NCBI GenBank assembly: GCA_947167725.1
Contig: CAMVJF010000028.1
Location: forward strand, 1-12,792
Length of the DNA stretch: 12,792 nt
Source of the DNA: an uncultured Clostridia bacterium
GTDB taxonomy: Bacteria > Bacillota > Clostridia > Oscillospirales > Oscillospiraceae
Direction of reading: 5' to 3'
Shown: one piece after another, positions 5,833-12,706 of the stretch
Layout of the letters: every line of letters starts with the position of its first letter
Position numbering within the stretch: position 1 is the stretch's first letter
Position numbers and translations under genes: made by a program
Notes under the pieces: model-generated
The model's input: only the letters and a program-made list of their open reading frames with translations
Database searches by the model: none
Told to the model about the DNA's origin: nothing

Positions 5833-6711
5833 TCAGCGGACGTCCTCGACCACGCGGGTCGGGGCCTTCTCCAGGATCTCGGGGTGCTGGAAGATGTAGC
5901 GGTAGGCCTGGAGGAACTGGGCGTAATAGTGGCCGTCGGCGATGCGCTCGTCCAGGACGAACTTGCAGTCCACGTACTTGTTGTCGTCGACCTTGCCCCG
6001 GCGGTTGATCTCATAGGCGTGGCGCCTCGCGCCGAAGGCGATGAAGACCGGCAGCGTGCCGAAGTTGTAGATATGATGGAAGACCGGGCCGATGCGCAGC
6101 GAGCCCAGGTCGGTGATGATCATCGAGCCGTGGAAGGGGCTGGCCTCGATAAGCGAGTCGGGGATCAGGCCGAAGTAGTCGAGCATGCGCAGAAAGGCGA
6201 TCGCCAGACGCAGCAGGAAGCGCGGCGCCTTCGTCAGCGCCTCGGCCACCTCCTCGGTGTTGTTTTCCTCGTCGCTGGTCTTGATCTCCTCGATCTTCTC
6301 ATTGAGCTTGCGATAGACGTCGAAGACCGTGTCGGTCGGCTGGAAATGGACCTTGATCGTCGTCTCGCTCGCCTCGACAGAGAGGGAGCGCTTCACCGCC
6401 ATGACGACCGTGATGTCGTCGTGCGCGTAGATCCGGCGGCCCGCGATGAAGCGGTTGATGCCCGGGAGCATCGAGATGCAGCGGATATGCGCGGCGATCA
6501 GAAAATGCAGCAGACCGATGCCCTTGTAGCCCTCGACGCGCCAGCGGCGCATCGTGCGGTCCGCCTCCGAGACCTCGAAGCTCTCGTCATAAAGGATGAA
6601 CGCATCGTTGCGCGTGGGCATGATGTAGGGGATGAATTTCGAAAAGGCCGGCAGGCTGCGTAGCAGACGGCCGTCTCTTCTGTCGCCGGCGCGGCGTCTT
6701 GTCTTGCTCAT
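5833..6711 (-). CDS. Stand-alone 2-oxoacid dehydrogenase E2-like (CAT-fold) protein with altered active site
   Basis: A 292-residue protein resembling only the catalytic domain of E2 acyltransferases (chloramphenicol acetyltransferase fold). Visible landmarks: FIPYIMPTRNDA (26-37), a motif like the E2/CAT N-terminal core (INRFIAGRRIYA, 85-96), ITDLGSLRIG (199-208) matching the TISNLG region, and LDERIADGHYYA (253-264) where E2s have DHRxxDG. The catalytic His is replaced by Glu (E255), while D259-G260 remain. There is no lipoyl or peripheral-subunit-binding domain, and no E1 or E3 gene is nearby. From memory, clostridial stand-alone relatives share this DERxxDG form, so it is probably a family trait and not damage. 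Substrate and activity are unknown. The start has GGAGG at 6718-6722, and the gene has its own promoter and dyad. Confidence 0.8.
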   Translation of the reverse strand: MSKTRRRAGDRRDGRLLRSLPAFSKFIPYIMPTRNDAFILYDESFEVSEADRTMRRWRVEGYKGIGLLHFLIAAHIRCISMLPGINRFIAGRRIYAHDDITVVMAVKRSLSVEASETTIKVHFQPTDTVFDVYRKLNEKIEEIKTSDEENNTEEVAEALTKAPRFLLRLAIAFLRMLDYFGLIPDSLIEASPFHGSMIITDLGSLRIGPVFHHIYNFGTLPVFIAFGARRHAYEINRRGKVDDNKYVDCKFVLDERIADGHYYAQFLQAYRYIFQHPEILEKAPTRVVEDVR

Positions 6712-6746
6712 TTGGGTCCTCCATTACTGATGATAAAATTCCAGAT

Positions 6747-6760
6747 AACAGTAAACTGTT
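6747..6760. promoter_or_regulatory. 14-bp dyad overlapping the E2-like promoter
   Basis: AACAGT-AA-ACTGTT, a perfect 6-bp inverted repeat centred on the -10 (6750-6755). The position is typical of a repressor operator, but no known regulator site was matched. Confidence 0.45.
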
Positions 6761-6778
6761 TTTTTCCCGCTTTGTCAA
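6750..6778 (-). promoter_or_regulatory. Promoter of the E2-like gene
   Basis: Minus strand: a perfect -35 TTGACA (complement of 6773-6778), 17-nt spacer, then TTTACT as a weaker -10 (complement of 6750-6755). It starts right after the PHP gene stop codon (6780-6782). Confidence 0.65.
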
Positions 6779-6779
6779 C

Positions 6780-7622
6780 TTAATTTTTCCCCGCCGCTTC
6801 CCTGAGCGCCGTGAGAAAGGCGAAGGGCACGTTCAGTCCGCCCTTGCCGTCGCCGAGGCGGATGTCCCGCTTGTTCGCGCCGTGGAAGTCGCTGCCGCCG
6901 GTCTTGACGAGGCCGTATTCCTCCGCGAGCGCCTCGAGATAGGCGCTCATGGCGGCGTCGTAGCCGGAGTAGCGGCACTCCATGCCGCGCAGGCCGCTCG
7001 CCATGCAGTGCTCGATCAGCTCGCGCAGGGAGGCGTCGTCGCGCTTGTACTGGAAGGGGTGCGCCAGCACGGGCACGCCGCCCGCGCTGCGGATCAGCTC
7101 GATCGATCGCTCGATGGGCAGAAAGCTGCGCCCCTGGTAGTATTTCCGTCCCTTCTCGACATAGAGATCGAAGGCCTCGCGCATGTCGCGCGCCAGGCCG
7201 CGCTCGATGAGCAGCTCGGCGAAATGCGGCCGGCCGATGACCTCGCCGAAGCGTGCGCGCATCTCGGCGTAGTCCACGTCGATGCCGTCGGCGCGCATCA
7301 GCGCGCACATCTTCTCATTGCGCTCGTCGCGGTCGTGCACGATCCATTCGAGCACCTCGCGCAGCGCGGGGCTGTCCACGTCGACGTAATAGCCCAGGAT
7401 ATGGACCGCGCCGCCGTATTTCGTGCTGATCTCGATGCCGGGGACGACCTCGACGCCGCATTTCTCCCCCTCGGCCGCCGCCTCGCGGCAGCCGGAGCAG
7501 GTGTCGTGGTCGGTCACGGCGATCGCCGCAAGACCGATCGCCGCGGCCTCGCGCACAGCCTCGGCGGGCGTGAAGGTGCCGTCGGAGGCGGTGGTATGAA
7601 CATGTAGGTCGATCCGGCGCAT
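6780..7622 (-). CDS. PHP-domain phosphoesterase (TrpH/YciV/RNase AM-like)
   Basis: A 280-residue metal-dependent phosphoesterase of the COG0613 type. All PHP motifs are visible: DLHVHTTASDGT (5-16; H7, H9, D14), TDHDT (37-41), PGIEIS (61-66), HILGYYVD (74-81), RPHFAELL (131-138), VLAHP (185-189) and GGSDFHG (242-248). Characterised members remove 5'-nucleotides from RNA ends (RNase AM) or act on 3',5'-nucleoside bisphosphates (family knowledge; the substrate here is not known). The ATG at 7622 is chosen because MRRIDLHVHT is the family start and GAGG lies just upstream. The frame extends upstream to 7679 inside the preceding gene. The ATG is 1 bp after the amidohydrolase stop, so translation is probably coupled. 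Confidence 0.9.
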   Translation of the reverse strand: MRRIDLHVHTTASDGTFTPAEAVREAAAIGLAAIAVTDHDTCSGCREAAAEGEKCGVEVVPGIEISTKYGGAVHILGYYVDVDSPALREVLEWIVHDRDERNEKMCALMRADGIDVDYAEMRARFGEVIGRPHFAELLIERGLARDMREAFDLYVEKGRKYYQGRSFLPIERSIELIRSAGGVPVLAHPFQYKRDDASLRELIEHCMASGLRGMECRYSGYDAAMSAYLEALAEEYGLVKTGGSDFHGANKRDIRLGDGKGGLNVPFAFLTALREAAGKN

Positions 7623-7623
7623 C

Positions 7624-8892
7624 TTATCCTCTGATCCTCCGCATGATGGCTCTCGCCCGGTCATAGATCCGCTCGGCACTCTCGCCGACGAAGAACTCGC
7701 CGCGCTCGTAGCGCACGACGCCCTCGATCATGGTCAGGCGCACGTTTTCCTTGGACCCCGCGTAGACGATGTTTTTCACGATGTTGTTCTCCGGCTGCAT
7801 GTTCGGGCGCTTGAGGTCGAGCACGACGAGGTCTGCGCGCATGCCGGGTGCGACGTCGCGGCAGTCCTCGAGCCCCATCGCGCGCGCGCCGCCGACGCAG
7901 GCCATCTCCAGCACCGCGTCCGCCGGACAGGCCGCGGCGTCGCTCTCCGTGACCTTCTGGAGGGCGGAGACGAGGTACATCTCGCGGAACATGTCGAGGG
8001 CGTTGTTCGAGCCCGCGCTGTCGGTCCCGATCGCGAGGGGCACGCCCGCGAGGCGCATCCGCTCGATCGGCGCGATGCCGCTGGCGAGCTTGAGATTCGA
8101 CGAGGGGCAGGTCACCGCCCACAGCCCCCTGTGGGCAAAGAGGGCGACGTCCTCGTCGCTCATCCAGACGCAGTGGTAGCCGCCGCCGCCGTAACGGAAG
8201 AAGCCGAGGCGGTCGAGCAGTTGCGGCGGCGTGAGCCCGTAGCGCTCCACGCAGCCCTCCGTCTCGCTCTTCGTCTCGCACAGATGCGTGAAGCAGGGCG
8301 CCTTATACTTCTCCGCAAGGGAGGCGAGGTATTCCATGCGCCCGAGCGAGGTGGTGTACTCGCCGTGGATGCCGAGGACGTAGGAGATCAGCGGGTGGAG
8401 AGAATTGAAGCGCAGATACTCGCGCTCGATATTCTCCACATCCTTGTCGAAGTCGTTCAGCGCCGAGCAGAACACCGAGCGGAAGCCGCAGTCGATGTTC
8501 GCCCGGGCGTTGGCCTCGTTCTCAAAGTACATGTCGAAGCTCGCCGTGACGCCGGAGGAGAGATATTCGAGGATGCCCAGGCGCGTGAGATCATAGACCT
8601 CCTCCGCGCCGAGCTTCGCCTCGTTGGGCCAGACCTGCTCGGTCAGCCATCTGTCGAGCGGCATATCGTCGGCCAGGGAGCGAAGGAAGCACATGGCCGT
8701 GTGCGTGTGGGCATCCTTGAAGCCCGGCAGCAGCAGATCGCCGCCGAGGTCGATCTCCCGCTCGAAGGCGGGCCTGTCCTCCCGCGCCGGACCGACGTAG
8801 CTGATCACGCCGCCGTCCGTCCAGACCTCGTCCGCCGTAAGGCGCGCCCCGCCCTCGAAGCGCAGGGTCTTTCCATTGTAAAATCGTATCAT
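7624..8892 (-). CDS. MtaD-like amidohydrolase (5'-methylthioadenosine/S-adenosylhomocysteine deaminase family)
   Basis: A 422-residue metal-dependent amidohydrolase with the layout of MTA/SAH deaminases and related chlorohydrolase-type (SsnA) enzymes. The beta-sandwich ends are present, as is PGFKDAHTHTAM with H62 and H64. HLCET supplies H203 and E206, GYHCVWMSDEDV supplies H240, and GTDSAGSNN supplies metal ligand D291. These match the HxH, HxxE, H and D set of T. maritima MtaD. The likely reaction is deamination of an adenosine thioether to the inosine form, useful where SAM by-products must be recycled; other purine or pyrimidine substrates are possible. GGAGG precedes the ATG with 7-8 nt spacing. 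It lies 43 bp after gatD and 1 bp before the PHP gene, in the murT cluster. Confidence 0.87.
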   Translation of the reverse strand: MIRFYNGKTLRFEGGARLTADEVWTDGGVISYVGPAREDRPAFEREIDLGGDLLLPGFKDAHTHTAMCFLRSLADDMPLDRWLTEQVWPNEAKLGAEEVYDLTRLGILEYLSSGVTASFDMYFENEANARANIDCGFRSVFCSALNDFDKDVENIEREYLRFNSLHPLISYVLGIHGEYTTSLGRMEYLASLAEKYKAPCFTHLCETKSETEGCVERYGLTPPQLLDRLGFFRYGGGGYHCVWMSDEDVALFAHRGLWAVTCPSSNLKLASGIAPIERMRLAGVPLAIGTDSAGSNNALDMFREMYLVSALQKVTESDAAACPADAVLEMACVGGARAMGLEDCRDVAPGMRADLVVLDLKRPNMQPENNIVKNIVYAGSKENVRLTMIEGVVRYERGEFFVGESAERIYDRARAIMRRIRG

Positions 8893-8935
8893 GGCGTTTC
8901 CTCCGAAATCAGCTCCGGCGTCCGGATGTCGGGGC

Positions 8936-9661
8936 TTATATCCTGCCGCACATCTCGTCGTGCGCCGCGAGCTCGGCCGCGTCGTCGAGCGGCGCGAGCT
9001 CGGCGCGGCCGTATTTGCGCTCGAGCGCCGCGGCGAGCAGCAGGTCGCAGAAGGCGGGGTTCTTCGGCAGCAGGGGGCCGTGGCTGTAAGTGCCGAAGAC
9101 GTTTTTGAAGTGCGCGCCCTCGGTGCCGTCCTCGCCGTTGTTGCCGCAGCCCGCGAGCACCCTGCCCAGCGGGGCGAGGGAAGGGCCGAGATAGGTCCGG
9201 CCGCTGTGGTTCTCGAAGCCGACGACCACGCTGCCGCCCGCCTCGGGCGTACATTCGAATTTGTAGTTGCCGATCATGCGCTTTTTGCCGCCGATCGTCT
9301 TGAGGTCCAGCGCGCCGATGAAATCGCAGCGCTGGCCGTCGTAGGTCTCATAATAGTGGCCCGTCAGCTGGTAGCCGCCGCAGATCGTCAGGAAAACGAC
9401 GCCGTCCCCGATCGCCGCGAGGATCTCGCGGTCGCGGCCGCGGTGCAGGTCCTCGAGCAGGACCTGCTGCTCGAAATCCTGGCCGCCGCCGATGAACACG
9501 AGGTCGAAGCCGGAAAGCGTGCCCGTCGAGCCGATGGGCATCTTCACGATCTCCGCGCCGAGGCCGCGCCAGAGCAGGCGCCGCTTCATGCAGAGGATGT
9601 TGCCGCCGTCGCCGTAAAGGTTGAGGACGTCGGGATAGAGATGGCAGATCTTCAGTTCCAT
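8936..9661 (-). CDS. gatD: Lipid II isoglutaminyl synthase, glutaminase subunit GatD
   Basis: A 241-residue class I glutamine amidotransferase related to CobB/CobQ. It supplies ammonia from glutamine to MurT for amidation of D-isoglutamate in lipid II at the inner face of the membrane. The start LKICHLYPDVLNLYGDGGN is characteristic of GatD. The nucleophile elbow TICGGYQLTG gives C94, and GTYSHGPLLPKNP gives catalytic H194. R128 in KKRMIGNY corresponds to the substrate-binding Arg reported for S. aureus GatD. The length is normal. The ATG at 9661 has a strong AGGGGGGAGG in the 14-bp gap after murT, so the two subunits are translated as a unit. Confidence 0.96.
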   Translation of the reverse strand: MELKICHLYPDVLNLYGDGGNILCMKRRLLWRGLGAEIVKMPIGSTGTLSGFDLVFIGGGQDFEQQVLLEDLHRGRDREILAAIGDGVVFLTICGGYQLTGHYYETYDGQRCDFIGALDLKTIGGKKRMIGNYKFECTPEAGGSVVVGFENHSGRTYLGPSLAPLGRVLAGCGNNGEDGTEGAHFKNVFGTYSHGPLLPKNPAFCDLLLAAALERKYGRAELAPLDDAAELAAHDEMCGRI

Positions 9662-9675
9662 GGTTTCCTCCCCCC

Positions 9676-11049
9676 TTACTCCCAGAACTCCGCGCCGCCG
9701 CAGTGGCGGATCATCACCTCGCGCAGCTCGAGCATCGCCGTGTAGGTCGGCATGAGATAGACCTCGCGGTCCTGCTTCTCCAGCGCGCTGAGCAGCGTCT
9801 CATAGTCGCGCTCGACGCAGATCGCGCCGTCCGGGATGCCGGCGTATTTGACGCGCACGCGCATGTCCAGCGCGCGGTCGCCCGAGACGAACACCTTCTC
9901 GATGCGCCCGGCGATCGCGTTGAGCCGCTCGAATTCCGCGTCCCAGATCCAGGAGACGTCCGTGCCGTCGGCGGCGCGGTCGTTGAGACAGAGCACGAGC
10001 ACGAAGCGCTCCTTCACGTTCTCAAGGAAATCGAGGACCTGGTTGCAGCCCGCCGGATTCTTCACGAGCATCATCTTCGCCCCGACGGAGCCGAGACGGA
10101 ACTGCTCCATGCGGCCGAAGCCGCACTTGAACTCGCCCAGCGCGCGGATCGCCTCGGCCGCGCCGACGCCCGTCTCCATGGCGGCCGCCAGCGCGCCGAC
10201 GGCGTTGTAGACGTTGTAGAGCGCGGGAAGATTGATCTCCGCGAGCTGCCGCTCGCCCCGGATCGAGAGCGCGGCGCTCGTGCCGTCGGGGCGCTGCTCG
10301 ATCACGTCCGTCACGGCGTAGTCCGCCGCGTGGCGGCGATAGCCGCACTTCGGGCAGCGGAAGCCGCCGAGGTGGCCGTAGCTGATATAGTCGTATTCGT
10401 ATTCCGCCTTGCAGCGGATGCAGTGCGGCGCGTCGGAAAGCTCGGCCTTCGCGCGCGAGGGCACCGCCCCCTGCTCGAGGCCGAACCAGACCGCGCGGTT
10501 GGGCAGGCTCAGCGCCAGGGAGGAGCACAGCGAACAGTCCGCGTTGAGGCACATGGTCGCCTCCGGGACCGAGGCGAGCGCGCGCCGGATGTTCTCGAGC
10601 GTGTGCGTGACCTCGCCGTAGCGGTCGAGCTGGTCGCGGAAGAGGTTCGTCACCACGACCAGCTCGGGCTTGAGCTGCGGGAAGACCTTGACGGCGGCGG
10701 CCTCGTCGCACTCGATGATCGCCCAGGCCTTGCGCGGCTTGCCGAGCAGCGTGCTGTTCATCACGAACTCGGTCGTGATGCCGTCGATCAGGTTCGCGCC
10801 GCTGCGGTTCGCAAGCGTGTCGCGCCCCGCCTCAGCAAAGGCCTGCTCGAGGATGCGGGAGCTCGTCGTCTTGCCGTTTGTGCCGGTGACGGCGACGGTG
10901 CGGACCTCCTTCGACAGGCGCGCGAGAAGATCCGGGCAGAGCTTGAGCGCCCAGCGGCCGGGCATGGCCGTGCCGCCGCGGTGCAGCACGCGCGAGACGC
11001 CGCGCAGCAGACGGCACAGAAGAATGGCGAGGATGGCTTTGAGATTCAT
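9676..11049 (-). CDS. murT: Lipid II isoglutaminyl synthase, Mur-ligase subunit MurT
   Basis: A 457-residue ATP-dependent ligase subunit that activates the D-Glu alpha-carboxylate of the lipid II stem peptide, which is then amidated with ammonia from GatD. Domains: a hydrophobic N-terminal stretch (about 3-16), a Mur-ligase middle domain with P-loop TGTNGKTT (55-62), and a Cys4 zinc ribbon (C210, C213, C232, C235) inserted in it as in staphylococcal and streptococcal MurT. The C-terminal DUF1727 domain includes LNDRAADGTDVSWIWD (355-370). The ATG at 11049 follows GGAG (11058-11061) at 8 nt. It is the first gene of the murT-gatD-amidohydrolase-PHP cluster, read from the promoter at 11101-11129. 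Lipid II amidation is typical of Gram-positives and supports the organism assignment. Confidence 0.96.
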   Translation of the reverse strand: MNLKAILAILLCRLLRGVSRVLHRGGTAMPGRWALKLCPDLLARLSKEVRTVAVTGTNGKTTSSRILEQAFAEAGRDTLANRSGANLIDGITTEFVMNSTLLGKPRKAWAIIECDEAAAVKVFPQLKPELVVVTNLFRDQLDRYGEVTHTLENIRRALASVPEATMCLNADCSLCSSLALSLPNRAVWFGLEQGAVPSRAKAELSDAPHCIRCKAEYEYDYISYGHLGGFRCPKCGYRRHAADYAVTDVIEQRPDGTSAALSIRGERQLAEINLPALYNVYNAVGALAAAMETGVGAAEAIRALGEFKCGFGRMEQFRLGSVGAKMMLVKNPAGCNQVLDFLENVKERFVLVLCLNDRAADGTDVSWIWDAEFERLNAIAGRIEKVFVSGDRALDMRVRVKYAGIPDGAICVERDYETLLSALEKQDREVYLMPTYTAMLELREVMIRHCGGAEFWE

Positions 11050-11100
11050 ATCATACGCTCCGTATCAGAGATTGTTTACTATTATAGAGTCTGACAAGTT

Positions 11101-11129
11101 ATTATATCACCTGCGTCTGTTCAGGGCAA
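11101..11129 (-). promoter_or_regulatory. Promoter of the murT cluster
   Basis: Minus strand: -35 TTGCCC (complement of 11124-11129), 17-nt spacer, -10 TATAAT (complement of 11101-11106) with the extended TGA. A second TATAAT (complement of 11081-11086) lies closer to the gene but has no good -35. Confidence 0.7.
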
Positions 11130-11170
11130 GAACATTGCGGAAGAGTTTTCCGTTTCCGGGGATGAGCAGG

Positions 11171-11218
11171 AAAAAAACGCGAAGGCCGGGACGGAACGAA
11201 AGGTCCCGCCCCGGCCTT
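11171..11218 (-). terminator. Intrinsic terminator after gltA/nfnB
   Basis: On the minus strand arms 11206-11218 and 11182-11194 pair over 13 bp with one G-U wobble. CGCG and a run of seven T (complement of 11171-11177) follow. It lies 17 bp beyond the gltA stop codon and separates it from the murT promoter. Confidence 0.88.
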
Positions 11219-12366
11219 TGTTTTCGGCAGGGTCTTACTGCTTGCTCTTGATATAGGCGTCGATCGACTTCGCGCCGGCCTTGCCCGCGCCCATGGCCAG
11301 GATGACGGTCGCGCTGCCGGTGACGGCGTCGCCGCCGGCGAATACGCCCTCGCGCGCGGTCACGCCGCCCTCGTCCGCCTCGATGCCGCCCTTCTTCGTG
11401 AAGGTCAGGCCCTTGGTCGTGTTGCGGATCAGGGGGTTCGGGCTCGTGCCGATGGCGATGATCACCGTGTCGACGTCGAGCACCCAGTTGCTGCCCTCGA
11501 CCGCGACCGGCTTGCGGCGGCCCTTCTCGTCGGGCTCGCCCAGCTCCTGGCGTACGAGCTCGATGCCCGTGACGTGCCCGTCCTCGCCGCCGTGGATCGC
11601 GACGGGGTTGTTCAGCAGGTTGAACTCGATGCCCTCGGCCTCGGCGTGCTCGACCTCCTCCTTGCGGGCGGGGAGCTCGTCGCGGCCGCGGCGGTAGCAG
11701 ATGTAGACATGCTCCGCGCCGAGACGCTTGGCCACGCGGGCCGCGTCCATCGCAACGTTGCCCGCGCCCACGACCGCCACGCGGCCGAAACGCTTGATCG
11801 GCGTGTCGTAGTCGTCACGGTATGCCTTCATCAGGTTGACGCGCGTGAGCAGCTCGTTGGCGGAATAGACGCCCAGGAGGTTCTCACCCGGGATGTGCAG
11901 GAACTGCGGCAGACCGGCGCCGGAGCCGATGAACACCGCCTCGAAGCCGTCCTCGAATAGCTCGTCCACAGTCTCGGACTTGCCGACGATGGCGTTGTTG
12001 ATGATCTTCACGCCCATGGCCTTGAGGTTTTCGATCTCGGCGGCCACGATCTCCTTGGGCAGACGAAACTGCGGGATACCATAGACCAGTACGCCGCCGG
12101 ATTTGTGGAAGGCCTCGAAGATCGTCACGTCATAGCCGAGCTTGCGCAAATCGCCCGCGCAGGTCAGACCGGCGGGGCCGGAGCCGACGATCGCGATGCG
12201 GTGGCCGTTGGACTTCGGGACCTTGACGGCGTCCTTCTTCTCCTTGTTCATGTGGTAGTCCGCCACGAAGCGCTCGAGACGGCCGATGCCGACGCTCTCG
12301 CCCTTGATGGCGCGGACACACTTGGACTCGCACTGCTTCTCCTGCGGGCAGACGCGGCCGCAGACC

Positions 12367-12383
12367 GCGGGCAGGGAGCTGGT
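12367..12383 (-). repeat. Direct repeat flanking the gltA insertion (downstream copy)
   Basis: A 17-bp copy reading ACCAGCTCCCTGCCCGC on the minus strand (TSSLPA in the downstream frame). It differs from the other copy at one base. Confidence 0.9.
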
Positions 12384-12454
12384 GGGGGGGCACGCCCCGG
12401 GGGCCGGGACAACGCGGCCGGCGCCGCCACTCCCCCAGAACTGCAGGGCGCCGT
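12384..12454 (-). other. 71-bp foreign-looking GC-rich segment within gltA
   Basis: This segment lies between the two 17-bp repeats. By hand count it has 59 G/C of 71 (83%), including a run of seven C and self-complementary pieces such as CCCCCGGGG. It matches no part of the GltA family and no other sequence in this window that I could see. It is too short to encode a transposase, and no terminal inverted repeats are evident. Confidence 0.75.
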
Positions 12455-12471
12455 GCGGGCAGGGAGTTGGT
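12455..12471 (-). repeat. Direct repeat flanking the gltA insertion (upstream copy)
   Basis: A 17-bp copy reading ACCAACTCCCTGCCCGC on the minus strand (TNSLPA, the family-typical version). It is offset 88 bp from the copy at 12367-12383. Confidence 0.9.
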
Positions 12472-12706
12472 GGAGGTGATGATCTCGTAGGCCGCGTCAA
12501 AATCGCCCTCGGCGACCTTGGCGATGAACTCCGGGATGCGGACCGAGACGGGGCAGCCGGTGCGGCAGCGGGGCTCGCGGCAGTTGAGGCAGCGCTTGGC
12601 CTCGTCGATCGCGGCCTCCGGGCCGTAGCCCAGGGCGACCTCCTCGAAGTTGCCGGCGCGGACGATCGGATCCTGCTCGGGCATCGGGTTCTTTTCCATC
12701 TTCATG

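Noticed and set aside
4806..6014. Minus-strand open frame of 402 codons across yitT and its terminator
   Set aside because: It is antisense to a clear membrane protein and crosses a perfect terminator. The sequence is His/Asp/Arg-rich with no motif.
9703..11094. Open reading frame of 463 codons on the plus strand opposite murT
   Set aside because: It mirrors murT and gatD codon use (GC-rich third positions). The protein is low-complexity Ala/Arg/Glu/Val with no recognisable motif, while the minus strand encodes unmistakable MurT.
12384..12471. Programmed ribosomal frameshift in gltA
   Set aside because: The shift is caused by 88 extra bases duplicating coding sequence, not by a slippery heptamer. 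The extra 71 bp encode nothing found in the family.
11235..12500. Second gltA fragment as an independent gene starting at a TTG near 12500
   Set aside because: No RBS was seen, and its first residues are out-of-frame translation of the 5' part of gltA and of the insertion. It is the broken remainder of one gene.
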